Assembly (NCBI GenBank): GCA_014323925.1
Contig: JACONC010000002.1
Location: forward strand, 1 to 58,570
DNA: 58,570 nt
Direction: 5' to 3'
From: Chromatiales bacterium
Lineage (GTDB): Bacteria; Pseudomonadota; Gammaproteobacteria; Poriferisulfidales; Oxydemutatoraceae
The notes under the pieces were generated by a model. That model saw only the letters and a list, made by a program, of their open reading frames with translations. It was not told the origin of the DNA and ran no database searches. The position numbers and the translations under genes are program-made. Position 1 is the first letter of the stretch. Each line of letters opens with the position of its first letter. Below are positions 26,735-36,356 of the stretch, in pieces.

Positions 26735-27841
26735 TCACAGTTTATTGAGTGCACTCCATGCCCGATAGTCCGGTTTGACAGCAAGACTCTTCTCGAAGTA
26801 CTCTTTTGCTATGTCTAGTTGGTCATTGCTGTTATGCAGTCTAGCAAGGCAAAGTAACAGTTCGGGATGGTCGGGTTGCCGTGTAAGCCATCGCTCAGCA
26901 CGCTGAATTCTGTGCTCTACGCCGATATCGGATAGCAACCCGTATTGTTCTATTGCACTGCTACTGCAGTCTTTCTCAATCATTTTCTCTAGATAACGCT
27001 CTGCTTCTTTTATGTCACCTAGTTGCACCAATGAGGAGGTATACGGCACCAGTAATTTTTCTTTTATTTCTTTACTTGCTAGTTGCCATACTCGATGAAA
27101 TCGTTGCCGGTCTTTTTGTTCAGCGTATTGCTTCAATAATGCAGTTATGATTTGCATTCTAATTTGCTGTTGTCTGTGGGGTGTGTCGTATAAAGCCTTG
27201 TCCAAGTTTTGCAACGCCCGTTCTGCGAAGTGCCAGGTTTGTGTTTTATCGCATAGTTTTATCAACATTCTGACAGCGCGTAAGTTGTTTGTTTTTTTGT
27301 CAATGATATCGTTGATGCGGAAAGCAGCATTTGCCGGAGTTTCGTCACCAATAGCAATATCGGCGGTGATTATATCGGCGGCATCGTTTTTGCCGTGAGA
27401 TACACCACTCAGCATAATCGCTTTACGAGCGGCTTTAGTATTGTTATTCAATAAAGCCGCATCGGTTGCAAACAGACTGGCAATTAATTGCAAGTGCGGT
27501 GATTGTGCGGCCTCCATAAGCAGTTGGTTGGCTTGAGCATAATCGCCCTGCAGGTATAGTTGTAGTCCTTCGTGGAATAGCTGTTGCTCTTTTTCGGTTT
27601 GGCGACGATGGTATGTGTGACTTAGGTAGGCAGGTAGTTTGAATAACCCAGTAATCAGTTTAGTTACACTGTTGGCTATTAAAATTAACACGGTGAGTAG
27701 TACGATAAAAAGGTAGAGGTTAATCGCGAGGTTTGGATAACCGTCGAGTTTAAGCACAATCTCGCCTGGGTAAATCAGCGAAAGCACTAATATGGTTATT
27801 AGTACCACGGATGCGAATATCAATACGAGTCTTTTTTTCAT
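26735..27841 (-). CDS. hemY: HemY-like tetratricopeptide membrane protein
   Basis: 368 residues. Two N-terminal membrane segments (about 5-24 and 40-62) are followed by the HemY_N region and TPR-like helices (for example HPELLLCLARLH, then YFEKSLAVKPDYRAW near the C-terminus). This is the HemY of enterobacterial hemCDXY operons, not protoporphyrinogen oxidase. Its precise role with HemX is not established. It overlaps hemX by 4 bp. Here hemXY follow nth instead of hemCD, which is unusual. Confidence 0.85.
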   Translation of the reverse strand: MKKRLVLIFASVVLITILVLSLIYPGEIVLKLDGYPNLAINLYLFIVLLTVLILIANSVTKLITGLFKLPAYLSHTYHRRQTEKEQQLFHEGLQLYLQGDYAQANQLLMEAAQSPHLQLIASLFATDAALLNNNTKAARKAIMLSGVSHGKNDAADIITADIAIGDETPANAAFRINDIIDKKTNNLRAVRMLIKLCDKTQTWHFAERALQNLDKALYDTPHRQQQIRMQIITALLKQYAEQKDRQRFHRVWQLASKEIKEKLLVPYTSSLVQLGDIKEAERYLEKMIEKDCSSSAIEQYGLLSDIGVEHRIQRAERWLTRQPDHPELLLCLARLHNSNDQLDIAKEYFEKSLAVKPDYRAWSALNKL

Positions 27842-28851
27842 GGTTGTATTTTCGGTAATTGCCAGATAATTTTCAGCGACAGCAAATCTTCTACTTGCTC
27901 TCGCCTGATCGACGGTTGCGGCATTGTATCTATTATTTTAAGTGTATCTTTTAATGAAATATAGAATTGTTCTTGTTCGTTTAGCAACACTGCGCTACGG
28001 GTGCTAATCAACAGCTTGAGCAATAATTGGTTATTTTTATAATGATTATCAGTGCGCTCTATTCTAAGCAAACTCTTCCCCACATCGTATACTTTTTCAG
28101 GCCATTCTTTTATTCGACTATCATTTCCTTGATAGAGATTGGTGTTTGCATTGGTCGGCGATTCAGACATAGCTCCCAGTTGCGTTTCTATATCGGCTAT
28201 TAAAGGTGCCAAAAGCACTAGCGCTTTCTTGGGTGAGTGTTTTATATATTTTTTCAAAGCGGTTATTTTATCGTCTATATCTTGCAATGAGACATTTATG
28301 CCAGTTTTCAAAATACCAGGGTTGCTTTCTATATCAGCGCGCAACGATTGCAATATAGGCAGTGCGCGCTCAGGAGAGATGCCCGTATCTATTAAATAGT
28401 CGGCATTAGCCAGATAATGTTGTATTCTCATAATGTCTAATTCGGCATCCATTTGCCGTATTTCGTCTTTGAGTTGTTTGACCTTATGCTCCATACTATC
28501 CACCAATTGAGTATCCATAGTGGCACTAGCCGGTTTGTTTATTGAGTCTTCTTTTTTCAGGGCATCTTTTATATAGTTTGGTGTAGTATTGACATCGGAC
28601 GATGGTTGCGATGTATTTGTTTGGGGTGTTGTATATTCAGGCAACCATTCCGTTCGTTTGAAAAACCATGCTGCAGTGGCAAGGATTATGAACAGTAAAG
28701 AGAATATCCCGTAAGTGATTAAGATGCGTTTAATCGGCGGCTTGGGTGGGAGTTGTTGTTTTTGTTGTGGCGGTTGCAACACTTTGCTTCGTTGCCTATT
28801 TTCTTTAACGCTTGTGCGCACGAAGCGATAAATTTTTGATAGTATTTTCAT
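27838..28851 (-). CDS. hemX: HemX-like membrane protein
   Basis: 337 residues. It has a basic Gln/Pro-rich cytoplasmic N-terminus, one membrane helix near 44-65, a Pro/Ser/Thr linker, a coiled coil at ~115-145 (VKQLKDEIRQMDAELDIMR), then a helical periplasmic domain with LANADYLIDTGISPERAL. This matches the HemX family, historically mislabelled uroporphyrinogen-III methyltransferase; no SAM-binding motif is present. It overlaps nth and hemY by 4 bp each, so translation is probably coupled. Confidence 0.85.
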   Translation of the reverse strand: MKILSKIYRFVRTSVKENRQRSKVLQPPQQKQQLPPKPPIKRILITYGIFSLLFIILATAAWFFKRTEWLPEYTTPQTNTSQPSSDVNTTPNYIKDALKKEDSINKPASATMDTQLVDSMEHKVKQLKDEIRQMDAELDIMRIQHYLANADYLIDTGISPERALPILQSLRADIESNPGILKTGINVSLQDIDDKITALKKYIKHSPKKALVLLAPLIADIETQLGAMSESPTNANTNLYQGNDSRIKEWPEKVYDVGKSLLRIERTDNHYKNNQLLLKLLISTRSAVLLNEQEQFYISLKDTLKIIDTMPQPSIRREQVEDLLSLKIIWQLPKIQP

Positions 28852-29483
28852 TGATTCGTTTTATCCTTATACTCGCATAAATCAGCAATTAAGCAACTAC
28901 CGCATGCCGGCTTACGTGCAGAGCAGGTATAACGACCATGGAGGATTAGCCAATGATGGGCATGAAGTTTGTACTCATTGGGGACAACCTTCAGTAGCTT
29001 TTGCTCAACGGCAAGCGGTGTTTTAGCCGTTGCAAGCCCGGTACGATTGGCAACCCTAAAGATATGTGTATCAACGGCAATGGTATTTTCACCGAATGCT
29101 GTGTTGAGTATCACATTTGCAGTTTTGCGGCCTACGCCTGGCAATTGAGTTAAGGCTTCTCGGTCGCGTGGCACCCGTCCACTGTGTTCGTCTATTAAAA
29201 TCTTGCAGGTTTTTAGGATATTATCGGCTTTAGTATTAAATAAGCCTATGGTTTTAATATGGCTTTTCAATCGATCAGCTCCAAGCGCTAGCATTTGCTT
29301 TGCGGTATGCGCATCTTTGAATAGTTTGCGGGTCGCTTTGTTAACGCTAATATCAGTTGCTTGTGCTGATAGCATAACAGCAATTAACAGTTCAAAATGA
29401 GAACGATATTTAAGTTCGCTGCGCGGTTTTGGATTTTGCGCCTTTAGTCGTGCGAAGAGTTTAATAATTTTATTTTTTGTCAC
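28848..29483 (-). CDS. nth: Endonuclease III
   Basis: 211 residues, the same size as E. coli Nth. The helix-hairpin-helix LPGVGRKTANVI contains catalytic Lys120, and Asp138 follows in VDTHIFRV. The 4Fe-4S ligands are Cys187, 194, 197 and 203. It removes oxidised pyrimidines and cleaves abasic sites. It overlaps rnfE by 4 bp, the common rnf-nth arrangement. Confidence 0.96.
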   Translation of the reverse strand: MTKNKIIKLFARLKAQNPKPRSELKYRSHFELLIAVMLSAQATDISVNKATRKLFKDAHTAKQMLALGADRLKSHIKTIGLFNTKADNILKTCKILIDEHSGRVPRDREALTQLPGVGRKTANVILNTAFGENTIAVDTHIFRVANRTGLATAKTPLAVEQKLLKVVPNEYKLHAHHWLILHGRYTCSARKPACGSCLIADLCEYKDKTNQ

Positions 29484-30100
29484 TTTGTCGCCAGGCTCGC
29501 TTGTTCGTTTATCGAATGATCCGACTTTAGCAGTTTGCTGAGGGCGATTAATATCGCTAGGCTAAAGAACGCGCCGGCCGGTGTGACTGCCAATAAAAAT
29601 ATCGGCGTTTCCGGTAGGGTTGTCAAGCTACCGTAGGCTAATATCTCTCTAAATGCTCCGATGATAGATAAAACCGCAGTAAAACCTAGACCCGTTGCTA
29701 ACCCGTCTACGGTTGCTTGCAGAGGAGGATGATGCAGAGCAAACGCCTCTGCGCGTGCTAAAATCGCACAGTTGCTAATAATCAATGGCACGAATAACCC
29801 CAATACTTGGTGTTGCTCGTAGAGCATCGCCGCCATCCATAGATCTATATGACTGACGATCATTGCGATAATTACGATGCAGATAGGCAGGCGCAACGGC
29901 CTGGAGATATAGCCGCGCAGTAGTGAGACCAACAGGCAAGTTACGGTTACGGTGGCTAAGCTAGCAATGCCTAGGATAAGACCGTTTTGCAGGGTAGTCG
30001 TAACCGCAAGCAATGGACATAGTCCCAATAGCTGGACGATGCCGGGATTTTGCTGCCAAAGTCCCTTTATTGCGATTTGCTGAAATTGTTCTCTATTCAT
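29480..30100 (-). CDS. rnfE: Rnf electron transport complex subunit RnfE
   Basis: 206 residues with six membrane helices and the conserved NPGIVQLLGLCPLLAVT start and SNCAILARAEAFA segment shared by RnfA/RnfE (and NqrD/E). Cys in these half-helices ligates the intramembrane 2Fe-2S cluster with RnfA. It overlaps rnfG by 4 bp and nth by 4 bp. Confidence 0.95.
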   Translation of the reverse strand: MNREQFQQIAIKGLWQQNPGIVQLLGLCPLLAVTTTLQNGLILGIASLATVTVTCLLVSLLRGYISRPLRLPICIVIIAMIVSHIDLWMAAMLYEQHQVLGLFVPLIISNCAILARAEAFALHHPPLQATVDGLATGLGFTAVLSIIGAFREILAYGSLTTLPETPIFLLAVTPAGAFFSLAILIALSKLLKSDHSINEQASLATK

Positions 30101-30690
30101 TTGTCAGGTGAGTTTGAATATTCTAAATCTTGTGCAAAGTATAGCAAAGCCTCGTATGCAGTGTTCAATGTTGCCCGTGCGCTAATTGTCGCACCAGTCA
30201 GATTAGCAACTGTGCCGCCGTCTTTTTGTAGTTGCCAAGCAGTCCTGTCTATGGGCAAGTCGTTGAGTGTCAATATCCAAGTGCTACGGTCTGCTTCTAT
30301 GCGATCTCCCAAGCCGGGTGTTTCACGGTGCTGTATGACGCGCACCCCGCTACAAGTTCGGTCGTTGCGTACCCCGACGAGTAGGCGCAACAACCCATTG
30401 TAAGCTGCTTGCGTTTCATTCTGTATCACATATCCTGCCGCACGACTATCTTTTATGAACGGATAGACTATATAGCTTTTGCCGTTGTGTCGGTGGCGTT
30501 GTGCTTCTAGCGATGGATTATTATCATAGCTAGCAAGTGGCGCTACTGCGTTAAGGTTTTGTATTATTTTTTCTTGCTCAGCACGGGTGCGAGCGTCGCG
30601 AGTAAAAAGTTCGGTGATGGTTAAACTAGCGACTGCCACCATGACAGCTATAGCAAGTAGGTAGATGCCTGCAGAGGAGTTATTTCGCAT
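30097..30690 (-). CDS. rnfG: Rnf electron transport complex subunit RnfG
   Basis: 197 residues. One N-terminal membrane helix (about 8-27) is followed by a periplasmic FMN-binding domain. The covalent FMN site is TGAT at 165-168, with Thr168 as the flavinylated residue. GHRETPGLGDRIE-like residues at 121-132 match the family. Flavinylation would need ApbE, not seen in this window. It overlaps rnfD by 11 bp and rnfE by 4 bp. Confidence 0.94.
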   Translation of the reverse strand: MRNNSSAGIYLLAIAVMVAVASLTITELFTRDARTRAEQEKIIQNLNAVAPLASYDNNPSLEAQRHRHNGKSYIVYPFIKDSRAAGYVIQNETQAAYNGLLRLLVGVRNDRTCSGVRVIQHRETPGLGDRIEADRSTWILTLNDLPIDRTAWQLQKDGGTVANLTGATISARATLNTAYEALLYFAQDLEYSNSPDK

Positions 30691-31648
30691 AACGATCCAT
30701 CAAAGGGACGAAAAGGTTCATTAATAATATCGCGAATGCCAAGCCATCGGCATAACTACCGCCTTGTCTGATAATGAATACTAATATACCGACACCTGCA
30801 CCGAACAGCAACTTCATGTAAGGATGGCGTGGCGATGTGACCGGGTCGGTAGCGATATAAAAAGCACCCAGCATTGTTGCACCGCAGCCTAAATGTAGCC
30901 ACATAGATGACAGAGGTGGCAAATGACCAGGGAATACCGCAGCTGCGGTAGTCAGCGCGCATAACATAGCAACTGGGGCATACCATTGAATAAGGCGGCG
31001 TAGCAATAGCCACAAGCCACCTGTAGCGAAGGCGATATTGATGATGTTGCTATGAATTAACGGGGTTTCTGCGTGCGGTTGCCAGGCGTTATCAGTGCGC
31101 CATGAGTCTAAGGGGGTTGCTCCAGTGAGTGTGGCAATATAACTTTCATTAGCACCATGGATTGCATAATCTATCGCTTGCTGCCAATCAAAGCGCATTG
31201 TCATTAATAAATCGGATGGCCACACCGTCAGATGCAGTGGGTAGGCAACGATTGCTATTGCATAGCCGACCATTGCTGGATTGAATAAATTATTGCCGAG
31301 ACCGCCATATAACTGCTTTGCTATTACAATCGCACAGGCCGAGGCAATGCTTACAATCCACCACGGCAAATAAGGAGGAAATGCAACCGCCAATAACACT
31401 GCAGCGACGACCGCACTATAGTCTTGCAATACTGGTAGCGGCGGGATATTTCTAATTCTTAAAATTAACGCCTCCGATGCTATCGCAGAGATAACTGCAA
31501 CGACGATATTGATGATAACTCCCCATCCCCACACATAACACAAAGCGATGATGCCGGGCATCAATGAGACGAGTAATTCACCCATCGCCCGATTGGGCAT
31601 TACCACAAAAATGCCTAGCGGGACTCGTTCACGGCTAATACTCAACAT
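30680..31648 (-). CDS. rnfD: Rnf electron transport complex subunit RnfD
   Basis: 322 residues, polytopic. LFNPAMVGYA and the TGATPLDSW motif at 175-183, with FMN-accepting Thr178, are diagnostic. It overlaps rnfB by 7 bp. In other gammaproteobacteria rnfC stands between rnfB and rnfD; here the two are directly joined, so no full rnfC can fit. Confidence 0.94.
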   Translation of the reverse strand: MLSISRERVPLGIFVVMPNRAMGELLVSLMPGIIALCYVWGWGVIINIVVAVISAIASEALILRIRNIPPLPVLQDYSAVVAAVLLAVAFPPYLPWWIVSIASACAIVIAKQLYGGLGNNLFNPAMVGYAIAIVAYPLHLTVWPSDLLMTMRFDWQQAIDYAIHGANESYIATLTGATPLDSWRTDNAWQPHAETPLIHSNIINIAFATGGLWLLLRRLIQWYAPVAMLCALTTAAAVFPGHLPPLSSMWLHLGCGATMLGAFYIATDPVTSPRHPYMKLLFGAGVGILVFIIRQGGSYADGLAFAILLMNLFVPLMDRYAK

Positions 31649-32532
31649 CGGTGTGTGGCCGATTTTTTTCTGATTTGCTCCTTCAGTTGTTGTTGCTGTG
31701 CTTGTTGGTTTCTTTGTGCTTTTAACTCTCGCTGTGTCATTCGTGTAGTGCGCGTTTCATAGCGAGCTTGTGCTTGTGTTGCCTGCTTGCGTTGCTCGGA
31801 AATATTTTTATAGTGGTATTTAGCACTTCTATATATTCGGCTAAGCGGAATGTGGCTAGGGCAGACGGCATCGCACGAGCCACACAATATACAATCGGAC
31901 AATCCTTTGTCTATCGCTGCATCTATATCGGCCGTATGGATTAATCGGTAGAGGCTGTGGGCGGCTAAATCGACCGGACACACATCATTGCAACGATCAC
32001 AATGGATGCACGCTATCTCAGTTTTTGTTGTTTCGGTGTCGGGTTTACGGTGTTCTATTTCTATCATCTCTATGCAATCCATCGGGCACGGAGCAATACA
32101 TAGTTCACAGCCGGTACAATACTGCTCGATAACACTGTGCATACATTCGTGTGCTCCGACAATGGCGTCTACTGGGCAGGCATTGATGCACAGGGTACAT
32201 CCGATACAGTCTTGTTCACGGATTTGAGCGACGCCGGGTATTTTATCGGCGACAAGTTGCTTATTTGAAAGCTCTCTTCCCAATAGACGACTCAACGCAA
32301 CAACGGTTGTTTGTCCGCCCGGTGGGCAGCGGTCAATGGGCGCATCATCTTTCACGATAGCTCGCGCATAAGGCTTGCAACCCGGATAACCGCATTGCGC
32401 ACATTGTGTTTGCGGCAACAACGCATCCACTTCCGATACCAAGGCATCGTCGGTAGCGGCTAAGCGCCTGGCTACATACTCTATTGCATAGCCGATTAAT
32501 AATGCACTGGCACCGAAGATCAATACCAACAT
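31642..32532 (-). CDS. rnfB: RnfB fused to the C-terminal ferredoxin domain and tail of RnfC
   Basis: 296 residues, against ~190 for ordinary RnfB. Residues 1-160 are RnfB: a membrane helix at 2-20, the Fe-S domain with Cys44, 47, 52 and 69, and two 4Fe-4S motifs with Cys109/112/115/119 and Cys139/142/145/149. Residues ~172-296 look like the end of RnfC: Cys175/178/181/185 in ACIHCDRCNDVCPVDL, Cys214/217/220/224 in DCILCGSCDAVCPSHIPL, then YRSAK and the charged ARYETRTTR tail. The SLBB and FMN/NADH-binding parts of RnfC are absent, and no rnfC follows. The protein would carry five 4Fe-4S clusters. It lies 5 bp after rnfA and overlaps rnfD. I infer a fusion with loss of the NADH module; the electron partner is unknown. 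Confidence 0.92.
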   Translation of the reverse strand: MLVLIFGASALLIGYAIEYVARRLAATDDALVSEVDALLPQTQCAQCGYPGCKPYARAIVKDDAPIDRCPPGGQTTVVALSRLLGRELSNKQLVADKIPGVAQIREQDCIGCTLCINACPVDAIVGAHECMHSVIEQYCTGCELCIAPCPMDCIEMIEIEHRKPDTETTKTEIACIHCDRCNDVCPVDLAAHSLYRLIHTADIDAAIDKGLSDCILCGSCDAVCPSHIPLSRIYRSAKYHYKNISEQRKQATQAQARYETRTTRMTQRELKAQRNQQAQQQQLKEQIRKKSATHRC

Positions 32533-32537
32533 ATAAC

Positions 32538-33119
32538 TCAGCTGCTGTCTAATCCGCTAAAACCCATGAAAGCGATAGACATGATGCCGGCGGTAATCAT
32601 TGCAATGCCGGCTCCTCTAAAGGGTTTCGGTATATCGGCGTACTCTAATTTTTCTCTCAGGCTTGCAAAGATAATCAGCACCACTGCGAAGCCTACCGCC
32701 GCACCAAAGCCGGTGAGCAACGCTTCAATAAAACTTTGTGTCGTACGGCTGTTGATTAGGGTGACCGCGAGCACTGCACAATTTGTTGTAATTAAAGGCA
32801 GATAGATGCCAAGCATATTATGTATCAGTGGATTAATCTTATGGATTGTTATTTCCGTTAGTTGCACTATGATTGCTATTAACAATATAAATATCAAGGC
32901 ATTCAGATATTCCAAGTTATACGGTATCAGCACATAGTGTTGTAGCGTATAACTCAGTGCTGATGCAAGTGTTAATACGAATAAAGTAGCGAGAGACATG
33001 CCGATCGCACTATCTATACGGCGCGAAGTGCCTAGCAAAGGACACAGCCCTAAAAATTTGGCGAGTATAAAATTATTAATTAACGCAACATTGATAATAA
33101 TCAATATATATTCTTGCAT
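32538..33119 (-). CDS. rnfA: Rnf electron transport complex subunit RnfA
   Basis: 193 residues, six membrane helices. FILAKFLGLCPLLGTSRR near the start and LPLITTNCAVLAVTL in the second half carry the two cysteines of the intramembrane cluster shared with RnfE. It starts 5 bp after the metG stop and precedes rnfB by 5 bp. Confidence 0.95.
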   Translation of the reverse strand: MQEYILIIINVALINNFILAKFLGLCPLLGTSRRIDSAIGMSLATLFVLTLASALSYTLQHYVLIPYNLEYLNALIFILLIAIIVQLTEITIHKINPLIHNMLGIYLPLITTNCAVLAVTLINSRTTQSFIEALLTGFGAAVGFAVVLIIFASLREKLEYADIPKPFRGAGIAMITAGIMSIAFMGFSGLDSS

Positions 33120-33124
33120 CGTTG

Positions 33125-35161
33125 CTATTTTATTTTCAGCCCGGCTTCAGCACCGTCGTCGGGTGATAACAAGAACAAACGCGCACCGTCACCCGCTGCT
33201 AAAACCATACCATGCGAAGTGCCGAAACGCATCTTTTTCGGTTCTAGATTGGCGACTACGACGACCAACTTTCCGACCAGTTCGCTACTGTTATAAGCAT
33301 TTTTAATTCCGGCAATGATAGTGCGCGTAGTGTTCTCTCCTAAATCTACTGAAAGCTCAAGTAATTTATCAGCACCGTCAATTTCCTTGGCAGATATGAT
33401 ACGCGCAGTTCGCAAGTCTACCTTTTGGAACGCTGACAGGCTAATCGTTTGTGCTACGGATAAAGGCGCAGTTTCGGTTTTCGAGGTGGATGCTTTCTCG
33501 CGTTGCTGGGCTATTGCCTCATCTGCAATCATCGCTTTCACCTTCTTTAGTTCAACGCGCGACATCAACGGCTTGAAGGTCGCTATGGTATGACGGTCTT
33601 TGCCTGCAAAAGAGTTATCATCCCAGTGCGATACTGAGATATTTAAAAACTTCTCGGCGGCTTCGGTCATTATTGGTAGCACTGGTTTCAGATACAAGCA
33701 CAAACGACTAAACAGCAGTATGCCTAAACTGCATATCTCGTGCAATTCGGCACTAGCGCCGTCGTGCTTGGCTATAGCCCAAGGTTTGTGACGGTCAATC
33801 AAGCGGTTTGCTTCATCAGCGAGTGACATAATCAAACGCATCGCTGTAGCATATTCTGTTTTTTCATAACTGTCGCGTATTTCTGTCTCTGCTTCCTTAA
33901 ATTGTTGGTAGCACGGATGTTTGAATAATTGTTGCGAACAGATTATGCGGTTAGCAAAATGTTTGGAGATAAAGCTAGCACACCGTCCAGCAATATTCAC
34001 TACTTTACCGACTAAATCGCTATTCACCCGTTGCACGAAGTCTTCTATATTGAGATCTATATCGTCTAAGCCGCTACCTAATTTAGCAGCAAAATAATAG
34101 CGTAGGTATTCTGGATTTAGGTGTTTGGTATAAGTCTCGGCTTTGATGAAAGTACCTCTAGATTTAGACATCTTTGCTCCGTTCACAGTTAGGAAGCCGT
34201 GGCTATAGACGCGGGTCGGTAGCCTTAGATCAGCACTGTGCAACAGTGCCGGCCAAAACAAAGTATGAAAATAGGCGATATCTTTGCCAATAAAATGATG
34301 TAATTCGGTATCGCTGTCAGCGTGCAAAAAATATTTGTAATCAAGTCTTTTGCTATCGCAATAATTCTTAAAGCTAGCGATATAACCTATAGGGGCATCC
34401 AGCCATACATAGAAATATTTGTCCGGATGGTCAGGTATTTCAAAGCCGAAGTAAGGCGCATCGCGTGAAATGTCCCAATCTTGCAAACCAGACGCAAACC
34501 ATTCGTCCAACTTATTCCTAATGCCCGGCGGTACGCACCCCGACGATAGCCACGATTTCAAATGTTCTTCCAACATATGCAATTTGAAGAAGTAATGCTC
34601 TGATTCGCGCAACACCGGTTTGTCGCCAGAGATCACTGAGATAGGATTTATCAATTCCGATGCGTTGTAGGTAGACCCGCAAACCTCGCAACAATCCCCG
34701 TATTGATCAGTTGCGCCACAACGAGGACATTCACCGCGTATATAGCGGTCAGGTAAAAACATCTTAGCAGTTTTATCGTAGGCTTGTTGTATCTTACGTT
34801 TTTCTATATAACCTTTTTCTTTTGCGCACTGATAGATCTGATTACTTATTTGGCGATTTTCCTCCGAGTGCGTTGAATGATAGTTGTCAAACTCTATGTG
34901 AAAAGCCTTAAAGTCTCTCAGGTGTGCTGCGTGCATTTCGGTAATTAACTGCTCAGGTTCTATGCCTGCAGCCTGCGCTTTGAGCATAACCGGTGTGCCG
35001 TGCGCATCGTCAGCACATACATAGTAGCAATCGTTGCCGATCAATCTTTGGAAGCGTGCCCAAATATCGGTTTGTATGTATTCCAGCAAATGTCCGATAT
35101 GAATAGGGCCGTTTGCATATGGCAAAGCACTGGTTACTAGTATTTCTCTTTTATTAGTCAT
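33125..35161 (-). CDS. metG: Methionyl-tRNA synthetase
   Basis: About 678 residues from the ATG at 35161, close to the 677 of E. coli MetG; the open frame extends 14 codons further but lacks homology there. Motifs are SALPYANGPIHIGHLLE (HIGH), the zinc site CPRCGATDQYGDCCEVCG, KMSKSRG, and a C-terminal EMAP/Trbp111 tRNA-binding domain (VDLRTARIISAKEID). It is divergent from mrp and is the first gene of the rnf-nth-hemXY transcript. The mrp/metG/rnf/nth order also occurs in pseudomonads. Confidence 0.96.
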   Translation of the reverse strand: MTNKREILVTSALPYANGPIHIGHLLEYIQTDIWARFQRLIGNDCYYVCADDAHGTPVMLKAQAAGIEPEQLITEMHAAHLRDFKAFHIEFDNYHSTHSEENRQISNQIYQCAKEKGYIEKRKIQQAYDKTAKMFLPDRYIRGECPRCGATDQYGDCCEVCGSTYNASELINPISVISGDKPVLRESEHYFFKLHMLEEHLKSWLSSGCVPPGIRNKLDEWFASGLQDWDISRDAPYFGFEIPDHPDKYFYVWLDAPIGYIASFKNYCDSKRLDYKYFLHADSDTELHHFIGKDIAYFHTLFWPALLHSADLRLPTRVYSHGFLTVNGAKMSKSRGTFIKAETYTKHLNPEYLRYYFAAKLGSGLDDIDLNIEDFVQRVNSDLVGKVVNIAGRCASFISKHFANRIICSQQLFKHPCYQQFKEAETEIRDSYEKTEYATAMRLIMSLADEANRLIDRHKPWAIAKHDGASAELHEICSLGILLFSRLCLYLKPVLPIMTEAAEKFLNISVSHWDDNSFAGKDRHTIATFKPLMSRVELKKVKAMIADEAIAQQREKASTSKTETAPLSVAQTISLSAFQKVDLRTARIISAKEIDGADKLLELSVDLGENTTRTIIAGIKNAYNSSELVGKLVVVVANLEPKKMRFGTSHGMVLAAGDGARLFLLSPDDGAEAGLKIK

Positions 35162-35227
35162 CGGGTATCGTTCAGGTAGTATTCCTTGTAAAGACGATTT
35201 CATATATCTATCGCTACATAGTATATA

Positions 35228-36340
35228 ATGGCTACTTTAATAATGAGTAATACAATGGCTAATAAAGAAACGATAGAATGCATTCTCGGCGACATTATAG
35301 ACCCCAATACTGCTAAAGATTTAATCGCATCTAAGGAAGTTAAGCAGATTGATGTCGACGGCAATAAGGTTGTTGTGCGTATCCAGTTGGGTTATCCTGC
35401 ACAATCTTTTGCCGCTTCTTTGAGTGAGGAGATAAAGCACAAAATCAATGCTTTAGAGGGTGCCCTAGAGGTTTCTGTAAAGGTTGATTGGGATATTATC
35501 TCCCACTCAGTGCAGAAAAATCTCAAGCCTATGCGACAGATCAAAAATGTAATCGCCGTGGCTTCCGGCAAGGGTGGTGTTGGCAAGTCGACCACTGCTG
35601 TCAATTTAGCTTTAGCACTTTCCGCCGAAGGGGCAAAAGTCGGTATATTAGATGCCGATATCTACGGACCTAGTCAGCCTACTATGCTAGGCCTTAAAGG
35701 ACAGCCCGACTCCAAAGACGGTAAAACTCTTGAGCCGATGGAAAAACATAACTTGCAGGCGATGTCTATCGGCTTTTTGATAGAAGAGGACACGCCGATG
35801 ATTTGGCGAGGCCCTATGGTCACCCAAGCTCTAGAGCAATTATTGAACAATACGAATTGGACTGATTTAGATTACTTGATTGTAGATTTACCACCTGGCA
35901 CAGGTGATGTGCAGTTGACCTTGGCTCAAAAAATACCTGTAAGCGGTGCAATTATAGTAACTACACCACAGGACATTGCCTTGCTAGACGCTCGCAAAGG
36001 CGTCAAAATGTTTCAAAAAGTTGATGTGCCTATACTAGGTATTATTGAAAACATGAGTGTGCATATCTGTAGTCAATGTGGTCACGAGGAACACATTTTC
36101 GGTCGTGGTGGTGGGCAGGCGATGTCCAAAGACTACAATGTAGAATTGCTAGGGTCTTTGCCACTCGATGTTAATATACGCGAACAGACTGATAGCGGAG
36201 TACCCACCGTATTGGCTGATGCTGAGGGGCGCCCCACGCAGATCTACAAAGAGGTTGCTCGCAAAGCAGCAGCTAAGCTTGCCATACAAGGTAAAGACTA
36301 TTCGGCCAAGTTTCCTAAAATCGTTATCCAAACCGACTAG
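35228..36340 (+). CDS. mrp: Mrp/ApbC iron-sulfur cluster carrier ATPase
   Basis: Up to 370 residues. A DUF59-type N-terminal domain is followed by the P-loop [12 protein letters not shown] at 112-123, then [11 protein letters not shown], and the Fe-S-binding CSQCG near 281. It carries and inserts Fe-S clusters. A TATAAT at 35223-35228 overlaps the first ATG, so if that is the promoter the real start is probably an ATG at 35243 or 35255. It is divergent from metG and followed by dcd. Confidence 0.94.
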   Translation: MATLIMSNTMANKETIECILGDIIDPNTAKDLIASKEVKQIDVDGNKVVVRIQLGYPAQSFAASLSEEIKHKINALEGALEVSVKVDWDIISHSVQKNLKPMRQIKNVIAVASGKGGVGKSTTAVNLALALSAEGAKVGILDADIYGPSQPTMLGLKGQPDSKDGKTLEPMEKHNLQAMSIGFLIEEDTPMIWRGPMVTQALEQLLNNTNWTDLDYLIVDLPPGTGDVQLTLAQKIPVSGAIIVTTPQDIALLDARKGVKMFQKVDVPILGIIENMSVHICSQCGHEEHIFGRGGGQAMSKDYNVELLGSLPLDVNIREQTDSGVPTVLADAEGRPTQIYKEVARKAAAKLAIQGKDYSAKFPKIVIQTD

Positions 36341-36356
36341 TTTAACTATTAGTTTA

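Noticed and set aside
36168-36356. 63-codon N-terminal extension of dCTP deaminase
   Set aside because: This part is mrp read in another frame; the family start is at 36357.
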